A stretch of DNA of 64,000 nucleotides, taken from contig NZ_JNAM01000007.1 of NCBI RefSeq assembly GCF_000759975.1, forward strand, positions 22,662 to 86,661, read 5' to 3'. The notes under the pieces were generated by a model. That model saw only the letters and a list, made by a program, of their open reading frames with translations. It searched no databases and was not told the DNA's origin. Each line of letters starts with the position of its first letter. Position 1 is the stretch's first letter. Source of the stretch: Prochlorococcus marinus str. MIT 9302. GTDB lineage: Bacteria; Cyanobacteriota; Cyanobacteriia; PCC-6307; Cyanobiaceae. Shown here one piece after another: positions 39,547-47,946 of this stretch. A program made the translations under genes and the position numbers.

Positions 39547-39572
39547 ATTTAAGTAAAAATACTTAAATTTAA
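39543..39572. repeat. 13-bp perfect inverted repeat between ndhA and ndhI
   Basis: TTAAATTTAAGTA at 39543-39555 is followed, after AAAA, by its exact reverse complement at 39560-39572. In the transcript this gives a 13-bp stem with a 4-nt loop, beginning at the ndhA stop codon (TAA at 39544-39546). It is almost wholly A-U with one G-C pair, and no U-run follows, so it is more likely an mRNA processing or stability element than a terminator, if functional at all. Confidence 0.7.
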
Positions 39573-39614
39573 AATTAATCCACTAAAATAAATTAACCAA
39601 GTAAATTCTTCAAA

Positions 39615-40241
39615 ATGAAAAATTTCCTTCAACAAATAAATAGCTATATCAAAGAGGCATTTAATGCTGGCAAATATTTATATAATGGTTTATCAGTAAC
39701 TTTTGATCATCTTCGGAGAAGACCAGTTACGGTTCAATATCCATATGAAAAACTAATACCATCTGAAAGATATAGGGGAAGGATTCACTATGAATTCGAT
39801 AAATGTATAGCTTGTGAAGTTTGTGTGAGAGTATGTCCAATAAATCTACCAGTAGTTGACTGGGTGATGAACAAAGAAACAAAAAAAAAGGAACTTAGAA
39901 ATTATTCAATAGACTTTGGAGTTTGTATATTTTGTGGTAATTGTGTTGAATATTGTCCAACCAATTGCCTATCAATGACCGAAGAGTATGAATTAGCTAC
40001 TTTCGACAGACATAATTTAAATTTTGATAATGTTGCACTCGGTAGACTCCCTACTAACGTCACAACAGATCCGTCAGTAAAACCACTAAGAGAACTAGCC
40101 TATCTACCCAAAGGTGTAATGGATCCTCATGAAATCCCAGCTTCAGATCTAAGAGTTGGTAAATTACCTGAAGAAGTCTATGATTGGATGAAACCAGACT
40201 CCAATGACAATAAAGATAAAATTCCTAATCCAAACAATTAA
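39615..40241 (+). CDS. ndhI: NAD(P)H-quinone oxidoreductase subunit I
   Basis: Iron-sulfur subunit of the NDH-1 peripheral arm. Two 4Fe-4S ferredoxin motifs are complete: [12 protein letters not shown] (about residues 64-75) and [12 protein letters not shown] (about 103-114). They carry electrons towards the quinone site. The 208-residue length is typical of cyanobacterial NdhI. The C-terminal tail is acidic and variable (DSNDNKDK). It follows ndhA after a 68-bp gap containing the hairpin, and is 3 bp from ndhG. Confidence 0.98.
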   Translation: MKNFLQQINSYIKEAFNAGKYLYNGLSVTFDHLRRRPVTVQYPYEKLIPSERYRGRIHYEFDKCIACEVCVRVCPINLPVVDWVMNKETKKKELRNYSIDFGVCIFCGNCVEYCPTNCLSMTEEYELATFDRHNLNFDNVALGRLPTNVTTDPSVKPLRELAYLPKGVMDPHEIPASDLRVGKLPEEVYDWMKPDSNDNKDKIPNPNN

Positions 40242-40244
40242 TTT

Positions 40245-40844
40245 ATGTCAATTGCAATAACAACTCAAATTCTTTGTTTTATAGTTCTATCTTTAGTAGT
40301 TCTTATTGGAGCACTTGGTGTTGTATTGCTCGAAAGTATTGTCTATTCAGCCTTTCTTCTTGGAGGGGTTTTCATGAGTGTGGCAGGATTATATCTACTT
40401 TTAAATGCAAGTTTTGTTGCTGCAGCACAAGTTCTAGTTTATGTCGGCGCAGTCAATGTTTTAATAATTTTTGCAATAATGCTAGTCAATAAAAAAGAAG
40501 ATTTAAAGCCCATAAATGACATTAAATCGAGGAGAATTATATCAACAACGATATGTTTAACTTTACTCAGCCTTTTAATAAGAGTTGACTTGACCAATGT
40601 ATGGAGTTTATCAAGCCCCGAAAAATCTATAGGAGAAGAATCAACTATTAGAATTGGTGAACATTTATTTAGTGATTATTTACTACCATTTGAATTAGCT
40701 TCAGTTTTACTTTTAATGGCTATGATTGGGGCTATTGTTTTAGCTAGAAGAGATGTAATGAACAAAGATATTTCAACTGGACTACCTGTAGATCAAGAGT
40801 TAATTGAAAAATCATCAGAACCATTACTCACAAATAAAAATTAA
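40245..40844 (+). CDS. ndhG: NAD(P)H-quinone oxidoreductase subunit 6
   Basis: Membrane subunit (ND6/NuoJ homologue). A 199-residue protein with five hydrophobic helices; the helix-3 region AAQVLVYVGAVNVLIIFAIM contains the conserved kinked helix of this subunit, and the preceding GVFMSVAGLYLLLNASFVA is typical. It ends in a short polar tail. It lies between ndhI (3 bp) and ndhE (18 bp) in the standard order. Confidence 0.97.
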   Translation: MSIAITTQILCFIVLSLVVLIGALGVVLLESIVYSAFLLGGVFMSVAGLYLLLNASFVAAAQVLVYVGAVNVLIIFAIMLVNKKEDLKPINDIKSRRIISTTICLTLLSLLIRVDLTNVWSLSSPEKSIGEESTIRIGEHLFSDYLLPFELASVLLLMAMIGAIVLARRDVMNKDISTGLPVDQELIEKSSEPLLTNKN

Positions 40845-40862
40845 TCCTTTAACTTTCTTATA

Positions 40863-41183
40863 ATGAATTTAGAATCAATTCCTATTCAAGCTTTTTTGAT
40901 AGTTTCTTCGGTACTATTTTGTATTGGTATTTGGGGATTATTAAATAGTAGAAATGCAGTCAGAGTTCTAATGAGTATTGAATTAATGCTCAATGCGGTA
41001 AATATAAATTTGATGACTTTTTCTTCTTATATTGATAATAATTTAATTCAAGGACAAGTTTTTACAATTTTTGTTATTACTGTTGCTGCCGCAGAAGCAG
41101 CCGTTGGATTAGCTATACTTTTATCGCTTTACAGGAATAGGGTAACTGTAGATATGGAAAGTTTTAATTTATTAAAATGGTAA
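40863..41183 (+). CDS. ndhE: NAD(P)H-quinone oxidoreductase subunit 4L
   Basis: Small membrane subunit (ND4L/NuoK homologue), 106 residues with three helices. The conserved membrane Glu is present in MSIELMLNAVNINLM, and the second in TVAAAEAAVGLAIL; both belong to the proton-path chain in complex I. Fourth gene of the ndhA-I-G-E block. NAD kinase begins 9 bp downstream and is likely cotranscribed. Confidence 0.97.
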   Translation: MNLESIPIQAFLIVSSVLFCIGIWGLLNSRNAVRVLMSIELMLNAVNINLMTFSSYIDNNLIQGQVFTIFVITVAAAEAAVGLAILLSLYRNRVTVDMESFNLLKW

Positions 41184-41192
41184 AAGCATTTA

Positions 41193-42104
41193 ATGAAACT
41201 TTCATTAGTGCTCATTATATATCGTTCAGATAGTTCTATCGCTCTAGAGGCTTCTAAATTCTGTGAAGAAGTACTAAAAACCAAAAATATTAAATCCAAC
41301 AGGATTGAAAGTGATTTTCATAAAGATGAAATTGAAAAATATCTTTGTAATTCAGAATTTCAACCAGATATTGGCATCGTTCTTGGTGGTGATGGAACTT
41401 TCCTAAAATGTGCAAATGCATTAGCGAATTATGATATTCCTTTATTGAGCATTAATATTGGTGGTAATTTAGGGTTTCTTACTCAAGAAAAAGATTTTTT
41501 ATTTGACGAATCCTTTATTGAAATCCTTGAAAACGAAGAATATGTTATTGATTTTCGTAATAGATTAAATTGTAATGTTTATACTAGTGGAAGAAGTCCT
41601 GAGAAAAAAATTATAAAAAGCTACGACGCATTAAATGATTTTTATTTCAAATCTGTTGAAGAGGATATTTCTCCTACGAACCAAATACAAATTGAAATCG
41701 ATAATGAGAAGGTGAATGAATATAAAGGTGATGGATTGATTATATCTACTTCAACTGGTTCAACGGCATACTCAATGGCCGCAGGTGGTCCAATAGTACA
41801 TCCTAGTATAGATGCAATGATAATTAACCCTATTTGCCCAATGAGTTTAGCTAGTAGACCGATCGTTATACCTAATACAAGTAGGGTAATTATTAAACCA
41901 GTGAAAAAAAGTAAAGGAGAAATTAAATTATGGAGAGATGGTCAAAAATGTATTACTATTAAGGAAAATTTTTATTGTGAGATCAAAAAAAGTAAATCAT
42001 CCTGCAAAATAATCAAGTTTAAAAAAAGCACTAACTATTACAATACTTTAATAAAAAAACTAGATTGGAAAGGTGATTTATCTCTAAAAAATTCAAAAAA
42101 TTAA
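41193..42104 (+). CDS. nadK: NAD kinase
   Basis: Phosphorylates NAD to NADP. The 303-residue protein carries the GGDGTFLK motif (residues about 68-75), [10 protein letters not shown], and the second conserved block [22 protein letters not shown] with the adenine-binding and catalytic residues. Being placed behind ndhE fits a pyridine-nucleotide theme, since NDH-1 depends on the NADPH/ferredoxin pool. The stop abuts the next start directly. Cyanobacteria often have two NAD kinases; the other is not in this window. Confidence 0.96.
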   Translation: MKLSLVLIIYRSDSSIALEASKFCEEVLKTKNIKSNRIESDFHKDEIEKYLCNSEFQPDIGIVLGGDGTFLKCANALANYDIPLLSINIGGNLGFLTQEKDFLFDESFIEILENEEYVIDFRNRLNCNVYTSGRSPEKKIIKSYDALNDFYFKSVEEDISPTNQIQIEIDNEKVNEYKGDGLIISTSTGSTAYSMAAGGPIVHPSIDAMIINPICPMSLASRPIVIPNTSRVIIKPVKKSKGEIKLWRDGQKCITIKENFYCEIKKSKSSCKIIKFKKSTNYYNTLIKKLDWKGDLSLKNSKN

Positions 42105-42602
42105 ATGGCTCTTGAAATAGAAAGACGATTTCTTATAAAAAATGATAATTGGAAAGAATTCATCACTAAAAAAATCTTTATTGAACAAGGTTATTTATCA
42201 AAGAATTTAGATGATTGGATTATTAGGATAAGGTTTACAGGTAAAGACTTTAAAATTGCACTCAAAAAACATATCAAAAGCTTTACCAACTTTGAATTTG
42301 AATACTCAATTCCACGAAAAGATGGTGAAACAATAATGTCAAATCTTTCAAAGACAATCAAAAAAGAAAGATTCTTTTTAGAAGTTGAAAAAAAATCTTG
42401 GATTATAGATTGCTTTAAAGAAAATAATTATCCACTTGAAATTGCCGAAATCGAACTTTCCAATGAAAAGGAAGATTTAAGTCTTCCATCTTTCATATCA
42501 AAAGAAATAACTGGGCTGAAACATTACTCCAATTTCAGTCTTGCTAACAAACCTTTTTCAAAATGGAAAGAAAACTATTTGACAACTTTCAAAAGTAACT
42601 AG
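42105..42602 (+). CDS. CYTH-domain protein (triphosphate tunnel metalloenzyme family)
   Basis: A 165-residue CYTH domain. The N-terminal MALEIERRFLI is the ExEx(K/R) signature that lines the triphosphate tunnel, here with Arg in the Lys position. Charged beta-strand segments such as DWIIRIRFTGKDFKIALK and FEFEYSIPR follow, as expected for the eight-stranded tunnel. Family members include inorganic triphosphatases and thiamine triphosphatase; which substrate this one takes is not known. It directly follows nadK without a gap, so it is part of that operon, the last gene before a candidate terminator. Confidence 0.9.
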   Translation: MALEIERRFLIKNDNWKEFITKKIFIEQGYLSKNLDDWIIRIRFTGKDFKIALKKHIKSFTNFEFEYSIPRKDGETIMSNLSKTIKKERFFLEVEKKSWIIDCFKENNYPLEIAEIELSNEKEDLSLPSFISKEITGLKHYSNFSLANKPFSKWKENYLTTFKSN

Positions 42603-42604
42603 TC

Positions 42605-42640
42605 AAAGGAGTCACCTATCCTTTATATTTTCTTTATATT
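42605..42640 (+). terminator. Candidate weak intrinsic terminator after the ndhA-I-G-E-nadK-CYTH operon
   Basis: AAAGGA at 42605-42610 can pair with TCCTTT at 42619-42624 (6-bp stem, 8-nt loop), starting 3 bp after the CYTH stop. The following stretch 42625-42640 is T-rich, with TTTT and TTT runs but interrupted by A and C. The stem has only two G-C pairs, so termination would be inefficient. Position at an operon end supports it. Confidence 0.4.
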
Positions 42641-42667
42641 TAAATAAATTATTTTTATCTTCTTCAA

Positions 42668-42856
42668 ATGTATGGTCTATACGATAAAGAAGGAATATTG
42701 AGATTTGTTGATTCAGACAAGGATGCATGCATTGCATATGCTGAGCTCTTCGAATTAGGTTCTACAAATTATTGTCTGATGGATTTAGCTAATGATAGAA
42801 AACAATTAAATGGTACTACTAATCTTGATCAGAGTCTGGAAGTGAGCAACAATTAA
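42668..42856 (+). CDS. Small conserved-type hypothetical protein
   Basis: A 62-residue acidic protein of unknown function. MYGLYDKEGILRFVDSDKDA looks like a genuine protein beginning: beta-hairpin-like with a conserved-looking YDxxGxLRF pattern, followed by an Ala/Glu helix (CIAYAELFEL) and a Cys. It starts at an ATG behind a T-rich leader. Its last 38 bp overlap the 3' end of the LuxR-type regulator on the other strand. I recognise no family; I accept it because its codon use matches its neighbours and it fills an otherwise empty gap. Confidence 0.6.
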   Translation: MYGLYDKEGILRFVDSDKDACIAYAELFELGSTNYCLMDLANDRKQLNGTTNLDQSLEVSNN

Positions 42857-43097
42857 ATCCATCTCTACAAATCTTTCCATTATCCATTGCCCAATTCAAA
42901 AGTGCCACTCTATTTTTAGAACCAGTTTTTGTAAACATATTACTTACATGATTATCAACAGTTCTTTTACTAATAGTTAGTTTTACCGCAATTTCTTGAT
43001 TTGTAAGCCCATCAGCTACAAGATCAATGATTTCCATCTCTCTTGCTGAGAGACCCATCATATCAATGTTGTTTACTTCTTCTTCAACCATTTGCAT
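42819..43097 (-). CDS. Small stand-alone LuxR-type HTH regulator with C-terminal cysteines (PedR-like)
   Basis: A 92-residue protein that is mostly one LuxR/FixJ HTH domain: LSAREMEIIDLVADGLTNQE, then TISKRTVDNHVSNMFTKTG as the recognition part. It has no receiver domain. The C-terminus carries Cys77, Cys83 and Cys84. Size, domain and terminal cysteine resemble the redox-responsive cyanobacterial regulator PedR (Ssl0564 of Synechocystis), which senses photosynthetic electron transport; orthology is inference. A second ATG lies two codons in. It is convergent with, and overlaps, the 62-residue hypothetical. Confidence 0.85.
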   Translation of the reverse strand: MQMVEEEVNNIDMMGLSAREMEIIDLVADGLTNQEIAVKLTISKRTVDNHVSNMFTKTGSKNRVALLNWAMDNGKICRDGFNCCSLPDSDQD

Positions 43098-43174
43098 TTA
43101 AACAGTTCCTTTTTTATATTAATTAAGTTTAGCAATCTCAGTACACTTGTTAACCAAGTAGGAAACAAAAGCAA

Positions 43175-44065
43175 TTGAAATCAAAACTTCAGCAGACTTT
43201 AGAAAAAAAATCTAAAGTAATAACGGCAGAGTTAATGCCGCCCAGAGGTGGAAGCCCCATAAGATCTCTTAAGATAGCACAACTTTTGAAAGATAAGGTA
43301 CATGCTGTTAACATTACCGACGGAAGCAGAGCTGTAATGAGAATGTGCAGCTTAGCAATGTCCAAACTATTACTAGAAAATGGAATAGAACCAGTAATGC
43401 AAATATCTTGTAGAGATCGTAATAAAATTGCTTTACAATCTGACATTCTGGGAGCAAATGCTTTAGGAATTAGAAACATTTTATGCATTACCGGTGATTC
43501 AGTAAAAGCTGGGGATCAACAAGATGCTAAAGCAGTTCATGAATTTGAATCAGTTAGATTACTTCAACAAATTCAGGCCTTCAATAAAGGAATAGATCCT
43601 ACTCTAGGAGAACTTTCAGATAAAAAAACATTTATTTTTTCAGGCGCTGCTGCTGATCCTAGTTCCAGAAATCAAAGAAGTGTAGAAAATAGAATAAGAA
43701 AGAAAAAAGAGGCTGGAGCTGGATTCATACAAACTCAAATGGTTATGGAAAAAGAAAATTTGATAGAATTTTGTGAAAATATTAGCAACCCTCTTGAAAT
43801 TCCTGTAATTGCAGGTGTCTTCCTATTGAAGTCTTACAAAAACGCTCTCTTTATAAACAAATACGTCCCGGGTGTCAACATCCCTGAAAATATCTTAAAT
43901 CGTCTTAAAGATGCTAAAGACCCTTTACAGGAAGGTATTGAAATTGCAGCTGAGCAAGCCCATGATTTTTTTAATATCGCAAATGGTATTCATCTAATGG
44001 CAGTTAAGGCAGAGCATCTAATTCCTGAGATTCTAGAAAAAGCTGATCTTAATCTGGAATATTAA
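43175..44065 (+). CDS. metF: 5,10-methylenetetrahydrofolate reductase family protein
   Basis: Flavoprotein reducing methylene-THF to methyl-THF for methionine synthesis. The 296-residue barrel has ITAELMPPRGGSP at the start (MetF proteins have an EFFPPK-like motif here), NITDGSRAVMRM, ILCITGDSVK and the VIAGVFLLKS segment. The first motif differs from E. coli MetF, and this form is usual in my memory of cyanobacterial sequences. The start is TTG at 43175, with AGGAAAC about 8-14 nt upstream as a possible ribosome binding site. It overlaps the nucleotidyltransferase end by 17 bp, convergent. Confidence 0.87.
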   Translation: MKSKLQQTLEKKSKVITAELMPPRGGSPIRSLKIAQLLKDKVHAVNITDGSRAVMRMCSLAMSKLLLENGIEPVMQISCRDRNKIALQSDILGANALGIRNILCITGDSVKAGDQQDAKAVHEFESVRLLQQIQAFNKGIDPTLGELSDKKTFIFSGAAADPSSRNQRSVENRIRKKKEAGAGFIQTQMVMEKENLIEFCENISNPLEIPVIAGVFLLKSYKNALFINKYVPGVNIPENILNRLKDAKDPLQEGIEIAAEQAHDFFNIANGIHLMAVKAEHLIPEILEKADLNLEY

Positions 44066-45227
44066 TCAAATCAGTACCTAACAATTCAGCCATTGCCTTC
44101 TGCTGTGGAGATGGCTCAGTCATATCAGATCTTCTTGAATCTGTTATCAACCAATCCAAAGATGCATCTTGCAAATCGAAGTGATCTCCATTTTTGCCTA
44201 CACAATAACGGCCAAATACTAATTTATCAACCAATCGAACACCCTTACCGATTTTTGAATAATCAAAAATAATTGAATTGTCAATTATTGCACCTTCGCA
44301 AATACAACAACTTGGGCCTATCATTGTTGGCCCAATAATTGTTGCACCATCTTCTATTCTTGTCATTCCACCAATATATACTGGCCCGGTAATATCAACT
44401 GTGTCCCAATTAGCAGCAACATTTAATCCAGTGAAAACTCCAGGTTTAACTTCTTTTCCAGGTATCTCTACTTGTCTCACCCTTCCTTGCAATACATTAC
44501 GTATAGCACTCCAATAATCAGGAACTTTTCCAATATCTACCCATTCGAAATCCATTGGTAGTGCAAAAAATGGCAAATCCATTTCAACAAGTTTAGGAAA
44601 AAGATCAGCCCCAATATCAAATTTTTCACCTGATGGTATGTAATTAAAAATTTCAGGTTCAAAAAGATAAATACCTGTATTAATAGAGTCACTTAAAGCT
44701 TTATCTATAGATGGCTTTTCTTGAAACGCCTTAATTCGACCAGTTTCATCCGAAACTACTACACCATAACTTGATACTTGATCTCTAGTTACTGTTTTAG
44801 TGATTAAACTTGCTACTGCTCCCTTTGCCTTATGTTTCTTAACTGCTTCAGTTAAATCTAAGTCAACTAGAGCATCGCCACAAAGTACAACAAAAGTTTC
44901 ATCGAAGAATTTCTGAAAATCTTGAATTTTTTTTAATCCTCCTGCTGAACCCAAAGCATCCCCAATTAATTCCCCATCTTCAATTCTACCTTCAAAACTA
45001 TATGCTATCTCTACACCAAATCTTTGACCATCCCTAAAGTAATTCTCAATTTCCTCAGCAAGATGAGAAACATTAACCATTATTTCTTTAAAGCCATGCT
45101 CTTTTAAGAGTTCTAAAAGAAACTCCATTACAGGTTTTTGTAAAATCGGAATCATTGGTTTTGGAATTATATGCGTTATGGGCTGAACACGTGTACCTTT
45201 TCCTGCCGCAAGTATCATTGCCTTCAT
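44049..45227 (-). CDS. NDP-sugar pyrophosphorylase (nucleotidyltransferase plus left-handed beta-helix)
   Basis: A 392-residue sugar-1-phosphate nucleotidyltransferase. The N-terminal domain starts with MKAMILAAGKGTRVQPIT and has KPMIPILQKPVMEF, CGDALVDLDL and EKPS. The C-terminal part (about residues 255-350) is rich in hexapeptide-type I/V/G repeats (VYIGGMTRIEDGATIIGPTM) forming a beta-helix. Such proteins make GDP-mannose or UDP/ADP-glucose-type precursors for surface polysaccharide or glycogen. The exact sugar and nucleotide cannot be read. It stands 48 bp from scpA and may be its downstream partner. Confidence 0.88.
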   Translation of the reverse strand: MKAMILAAGKGTRVQPITHIIPKPMIPILQKPVMEFLLELLKEHGFKEIMVNVSHLAEEIENYFRDGQRFGVEIAYSFEGRIEDGELIGDALGSAGGLKKIQDFQKFFDETFVVLCGDALVDLDLTEAVKKHKAKGAVASLITKTVTRDQVSSYGVVVSDETGRIKAFQEKPSIDKALSDSINTGIYLFEPEIFNYIPSGEKFDIGADLFPKLVEMDLPFFALPMDFEWVDIGKVPDYWSAIRNVLQGRVRQVEIPGKEVKPGVFTGLNVAANWDTVDITGPVYIGGMTRIEDGATIIGPTMIGPSCCICEGAIIDNSIIFDYSKIGKGVRLVDKLVFGRYCVGKNGDHFDLQDASLDWLITDSRRSDMTEPSPQQKAMAELLGTDLINIPD

Positions 45228-45275
45228 GAATTCAGAACCTCTTTTTAAAGATTATACGTTATTACTATTAAGCTG

Positions 45276-46109
45276 CTAAGCAGCAGAGGTAGAGTTATTC
45301 GTTATCTCAAGATTTTCTATGGGCAATTGAGCTAAGCCTCCATCAGGAATTATTCTCTTAATTTGTATTGGGCCATATAAGGAATTAATTTGTTTAATTT
45401 CAACTTTGTTTTCAGATGATAAAAATAACAACGCCCAAAAAACTCCAAGTCGATCTTTATCTAAATCATTTTTTACAACTGTTTGCCATTTCTTAACTAG
45501 ATATTCAAAATCAGTCCATTGTAATGCTTTTTCCCACCCATCAATAAATTGTCCTAATGCTTTAGTCGTTTCTGGAAGTTTCTCACGATGTGCTAGGGAT
45601 TTTACTTGAGAAATTAAAGCCCTATTTGAATATTTTTTATTTCTTTTTCTCTTCATAATCAGAAGATCTTGGGTTTCTATAACTTCAGCAATAGACTCTA
45701 ATTGACTTACCAATTCGCCCAAGGTCGTTGTACGTTGAAGAATTGGTTGTGCTATAGATCTTCTCCTAAGATATTTTTCAGGGTATTTTGGAATATTAAA
45801 TTCTTGATCAATCCAATCCTGATCATCCACGTCAAAATCATCTTCAAAATCTGTCCGATTTTCTGTAAAAACATCTGATTCCAAAACTTGAGCCTTTAAA
45901 TTAACGAGTACGGAAGCTGCAAAAAATGCCTCGCTTGTCTCAGATAAATCCTTATGATATGAACTTTGATTATTTGATTTTTTTTCAAAATTGTGTGGAT
46001 ATTGCTCTAAAAAGCTATCAATAACACTTATGACATCAATATCCCATGGATCAAGATCACCTTTACCAGCTGCGTCTTGAAGAAACTTAATCAACAATCT
46101 AGGTCCCAA
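45276..46109 (-). CDS. scpA: Segregation and condensation protein A (ScpA, kleisin)
   Basis: Kleisin subunit of the SMC chromosome-condensing complex. GPRLLIKFLQDAAGKGDLDP then WDIDVISVIDSFLEQY is the N-terminal SMC-binding region; the middle is acidic (DDFDVDDQDW) and a winged-helix C-terminal region follows (LGVFWALLFLSSENKVEI). Length 277 is typical. The start is uncertain: the frame is open 54 bp further upstream of the TTG at 46109 without any ATG, so I keep TTG. No scpB gene is adjacent. Confidence 0.87.
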   Translation of the reverse strand: MGPRLLIKFLQDAAGKGDLDPWDIDVISVIDSFLEQYPHNFEKKSNNQSSYHKDLSETSEAFFAASVLVNLKAQVLESDVFTENRTDFEDDFDVDDQDWIDQEFNIPKYPEKYLRRRSIAQPILQRTTTLGELVSQLESIAEVIETQDLLIMKRKRNKKYSNRALISQVKSLAHREKLPETTKALGQFIDGWEKALQWTDFEYLVKKWQTVVKNDLDKDRLGVFWALLFLSSENKVEIKQINSLYGPIQIKRIIPDGGLAQLPIENLEITNNSTSAA

Positions 46110-46220
46110 TTGTTGCCTATCTATAGGGTTGGAATAGGATATTGTAAAATAATTAATTACTACTCATAAGATATCTTCTTATTTATTGAACGCAAAAAAA
46201 TATTGTATTAATTTAAGAAA

Positions 46221-47825
46221 CTAAATTGTTGGAGCCTTTAAAATCTGATTTCTTTTATTTCCTGAGAAAATATTTGTTTTCACAGTATTTTTAACCGCAG
46301 TTAAATCTCTATCTACTAAATTATTAATAGATGCAAGATAACTTTCAGTAACTAATCTTGGGTATAAACCTATTCCAATTATCGGCAAAAGTAAACAAGC
46401 AATAATATAAACTTCCCTAGGTTCTGCATCAATAAGTTTTCTTTCTTCGGTTAATTTGGGATTTTCTTTACCAAAGAAAATTTCTCGTAACATTGACAGT
46501 AGATAAATAGGAGTAAGTATTACCCCTATAGCAGCTAAAGATGCCATAACTATCCTAAACGGAAGTGTATAAACTTCATCGGTAACAAATCCTGTAAATA
46601 CCATTAATTCGGAGACGAATCCACTCATGCCTGGCAAAGCAAGTGAAGCAAGAGAGCAAGCAGTCCATAGGGCAAACATAATTCTCATTTTCTGTCCTAC
46701 ACCACTCATTTCATCAAGTTTCAGAGTCTTTGTTCTATCATAAGTAGCTCCAACAAGAAAAAATAAACTAGCCCCAATTAATCCATGACTAACCATTTGT
46801 AGCATTGCTCCGCTTGTTCCGAGGCTACTAAAACTTCCTATTCCAATAAGAACAAAACCCATATGACTTATAGAACTATATGCAATTTTTCTTTTGAGAT
46901 TTCTTTGTGCAAAGGAAGTTAGTGCAGCATAAATTATATTTACTACTCCAAGAACTATTAATAATGGGGCAAATTGAGCATGAGCAACGGGTAATAATTG
47001 CGCATTAAATCTTAAAAGAGCATATCCTCCCATCTTCAATAAAATTCCAGCTAGAAGCATATGTACAGGAGCTGTAGCTTCTCCATGAGCGTCTGGGAGC
47101 CAAGTATGAAGGGGTACTATTGGAAGTTTTACTCCAAATGCAATTAAGAGACCCACATAACATAGTATTTGAAATTTTTGACTAAAATCTTGAGCTGCCA
47201 AGTGAGAAAACTCAAAGTTAGGAATTTCTGTACCGTAGAAACCCATAGCCAATGCTGCTAAAAGAATAAATATAGAGCTGCCAGCTGTATAAATAATGAA
47301 TTTTGTTGCTGCATATTGTCTATTTTTACCACCCCATATAGCCAATAATAAATAGACAGGAATTAATTCAAGTTCCCAAGTTAGAAAGAATAAAAGCATA
47401 TCTTGAACGGCAAATACAGCAATTTGCCCACCATCCATAACCAATATTAAAAAGAAAAATAACTTTGATTTGAACTTAACTGGCCATGCAGCTAAAACAG
47501 CTAAGGAAGTTATAAAACTAGTTAATAATATTAACGGCATTGAAATACCGTCAGCACCAACTGACCAAGTAAGACCTAGATCAGGAAGCCAACTAATATT
47601 TTCTTTAAGTTGAACATTTTCATTATTAATATCAAAGCCATTTATATATGAACCTACAGTTATCAAAAAAGTTATAAGTGCAATAGATAAAGCAAACCAT
47701 CTAACCTCTTTTCCATCGCCTTTATCTGGGAAAAAAGGTATCACAAATGCACTACCAATTGGGAACAAAATTGAAGCCGATAGCCAAGGGAAATTAGACA
47801 ATCCAGCTCCCAAAGTTCCTAACAT
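46221..47825 (-). CDS. ndhD: NAD(P)H-quinone oxidoreductase chain 4 (NdhD1 type)
   Basis: Proton-pumping antiporter-like membrane subunit of NDH-1, with about 14 helices. Conserved features include [19 protein letters not shown] with the key Glu, [20 protein letters not shown] and the later [16 protein letters not shown] (in the sequence [13 protein letters not shown]). The ATG at 47825 (534 residues) gives the usual MLGTLGAG start; a TTG at 47861 would add 12 residues. It follows ndhF by about 120 bp; the pair ndhF-ndhD is the common cyanobacterial NDH-1L layout. Confidence 0.97.
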   Translation of the reverse strand: MLGTLGAGLSNFPWLSASILFPIGSAFVIPFFPDKGDGKEVRWFALSIALITFLITVGSYINGFDINNENVQLKENISWLPDLGLTWSVGADGISMPLILLTSFITSLAVLAAWPVKFKSKLFFFLILVMDGGQIAVFAVQDMLLFFLTWELELIPVYLLLAIWGGKNRQYAATKFIIYTAGSSIFILLAALAMGFYGTEIPNFEFSHLAAQDFSQKFQILCYVGLLIAFGVKLPIVPLHTWLPDAHGEATAPVHMLLAGILLKMGGYALLRFNAQLLPVAHAQFAPLLIVLGVVNIIYAALTSFAQRNLKRKIAYSSISHMGFVLIGIGSFSSLGTSGAMLQMVSHGLIGASLFFLVGATYDRTKTLKLDEMSGVGQKMRIMFALWTACSLASLALPGMSGFVSELMVFTGFVTDEVYTLPFRIVMASLAAIGVILTPIYLLSMLREIFFGKENPKLTEERKLIDAEPREVYIIACLLLPIIGIGLYPRLVTESYLASINNLVDRDLTAVKNTVKTNIFSGNKRNQILKAPTI

Positions 47826-47946
47826 TTGTGTCGCAAAATGTGTAAAAAAATAAGTACTCAATTTAATAAGAAATTTATCTTAAACAAAGTCTAGAAATTA
47901 TCTGTATTTTTTCACCCCAATGGACAGTGAAGACACACAATTGTAA

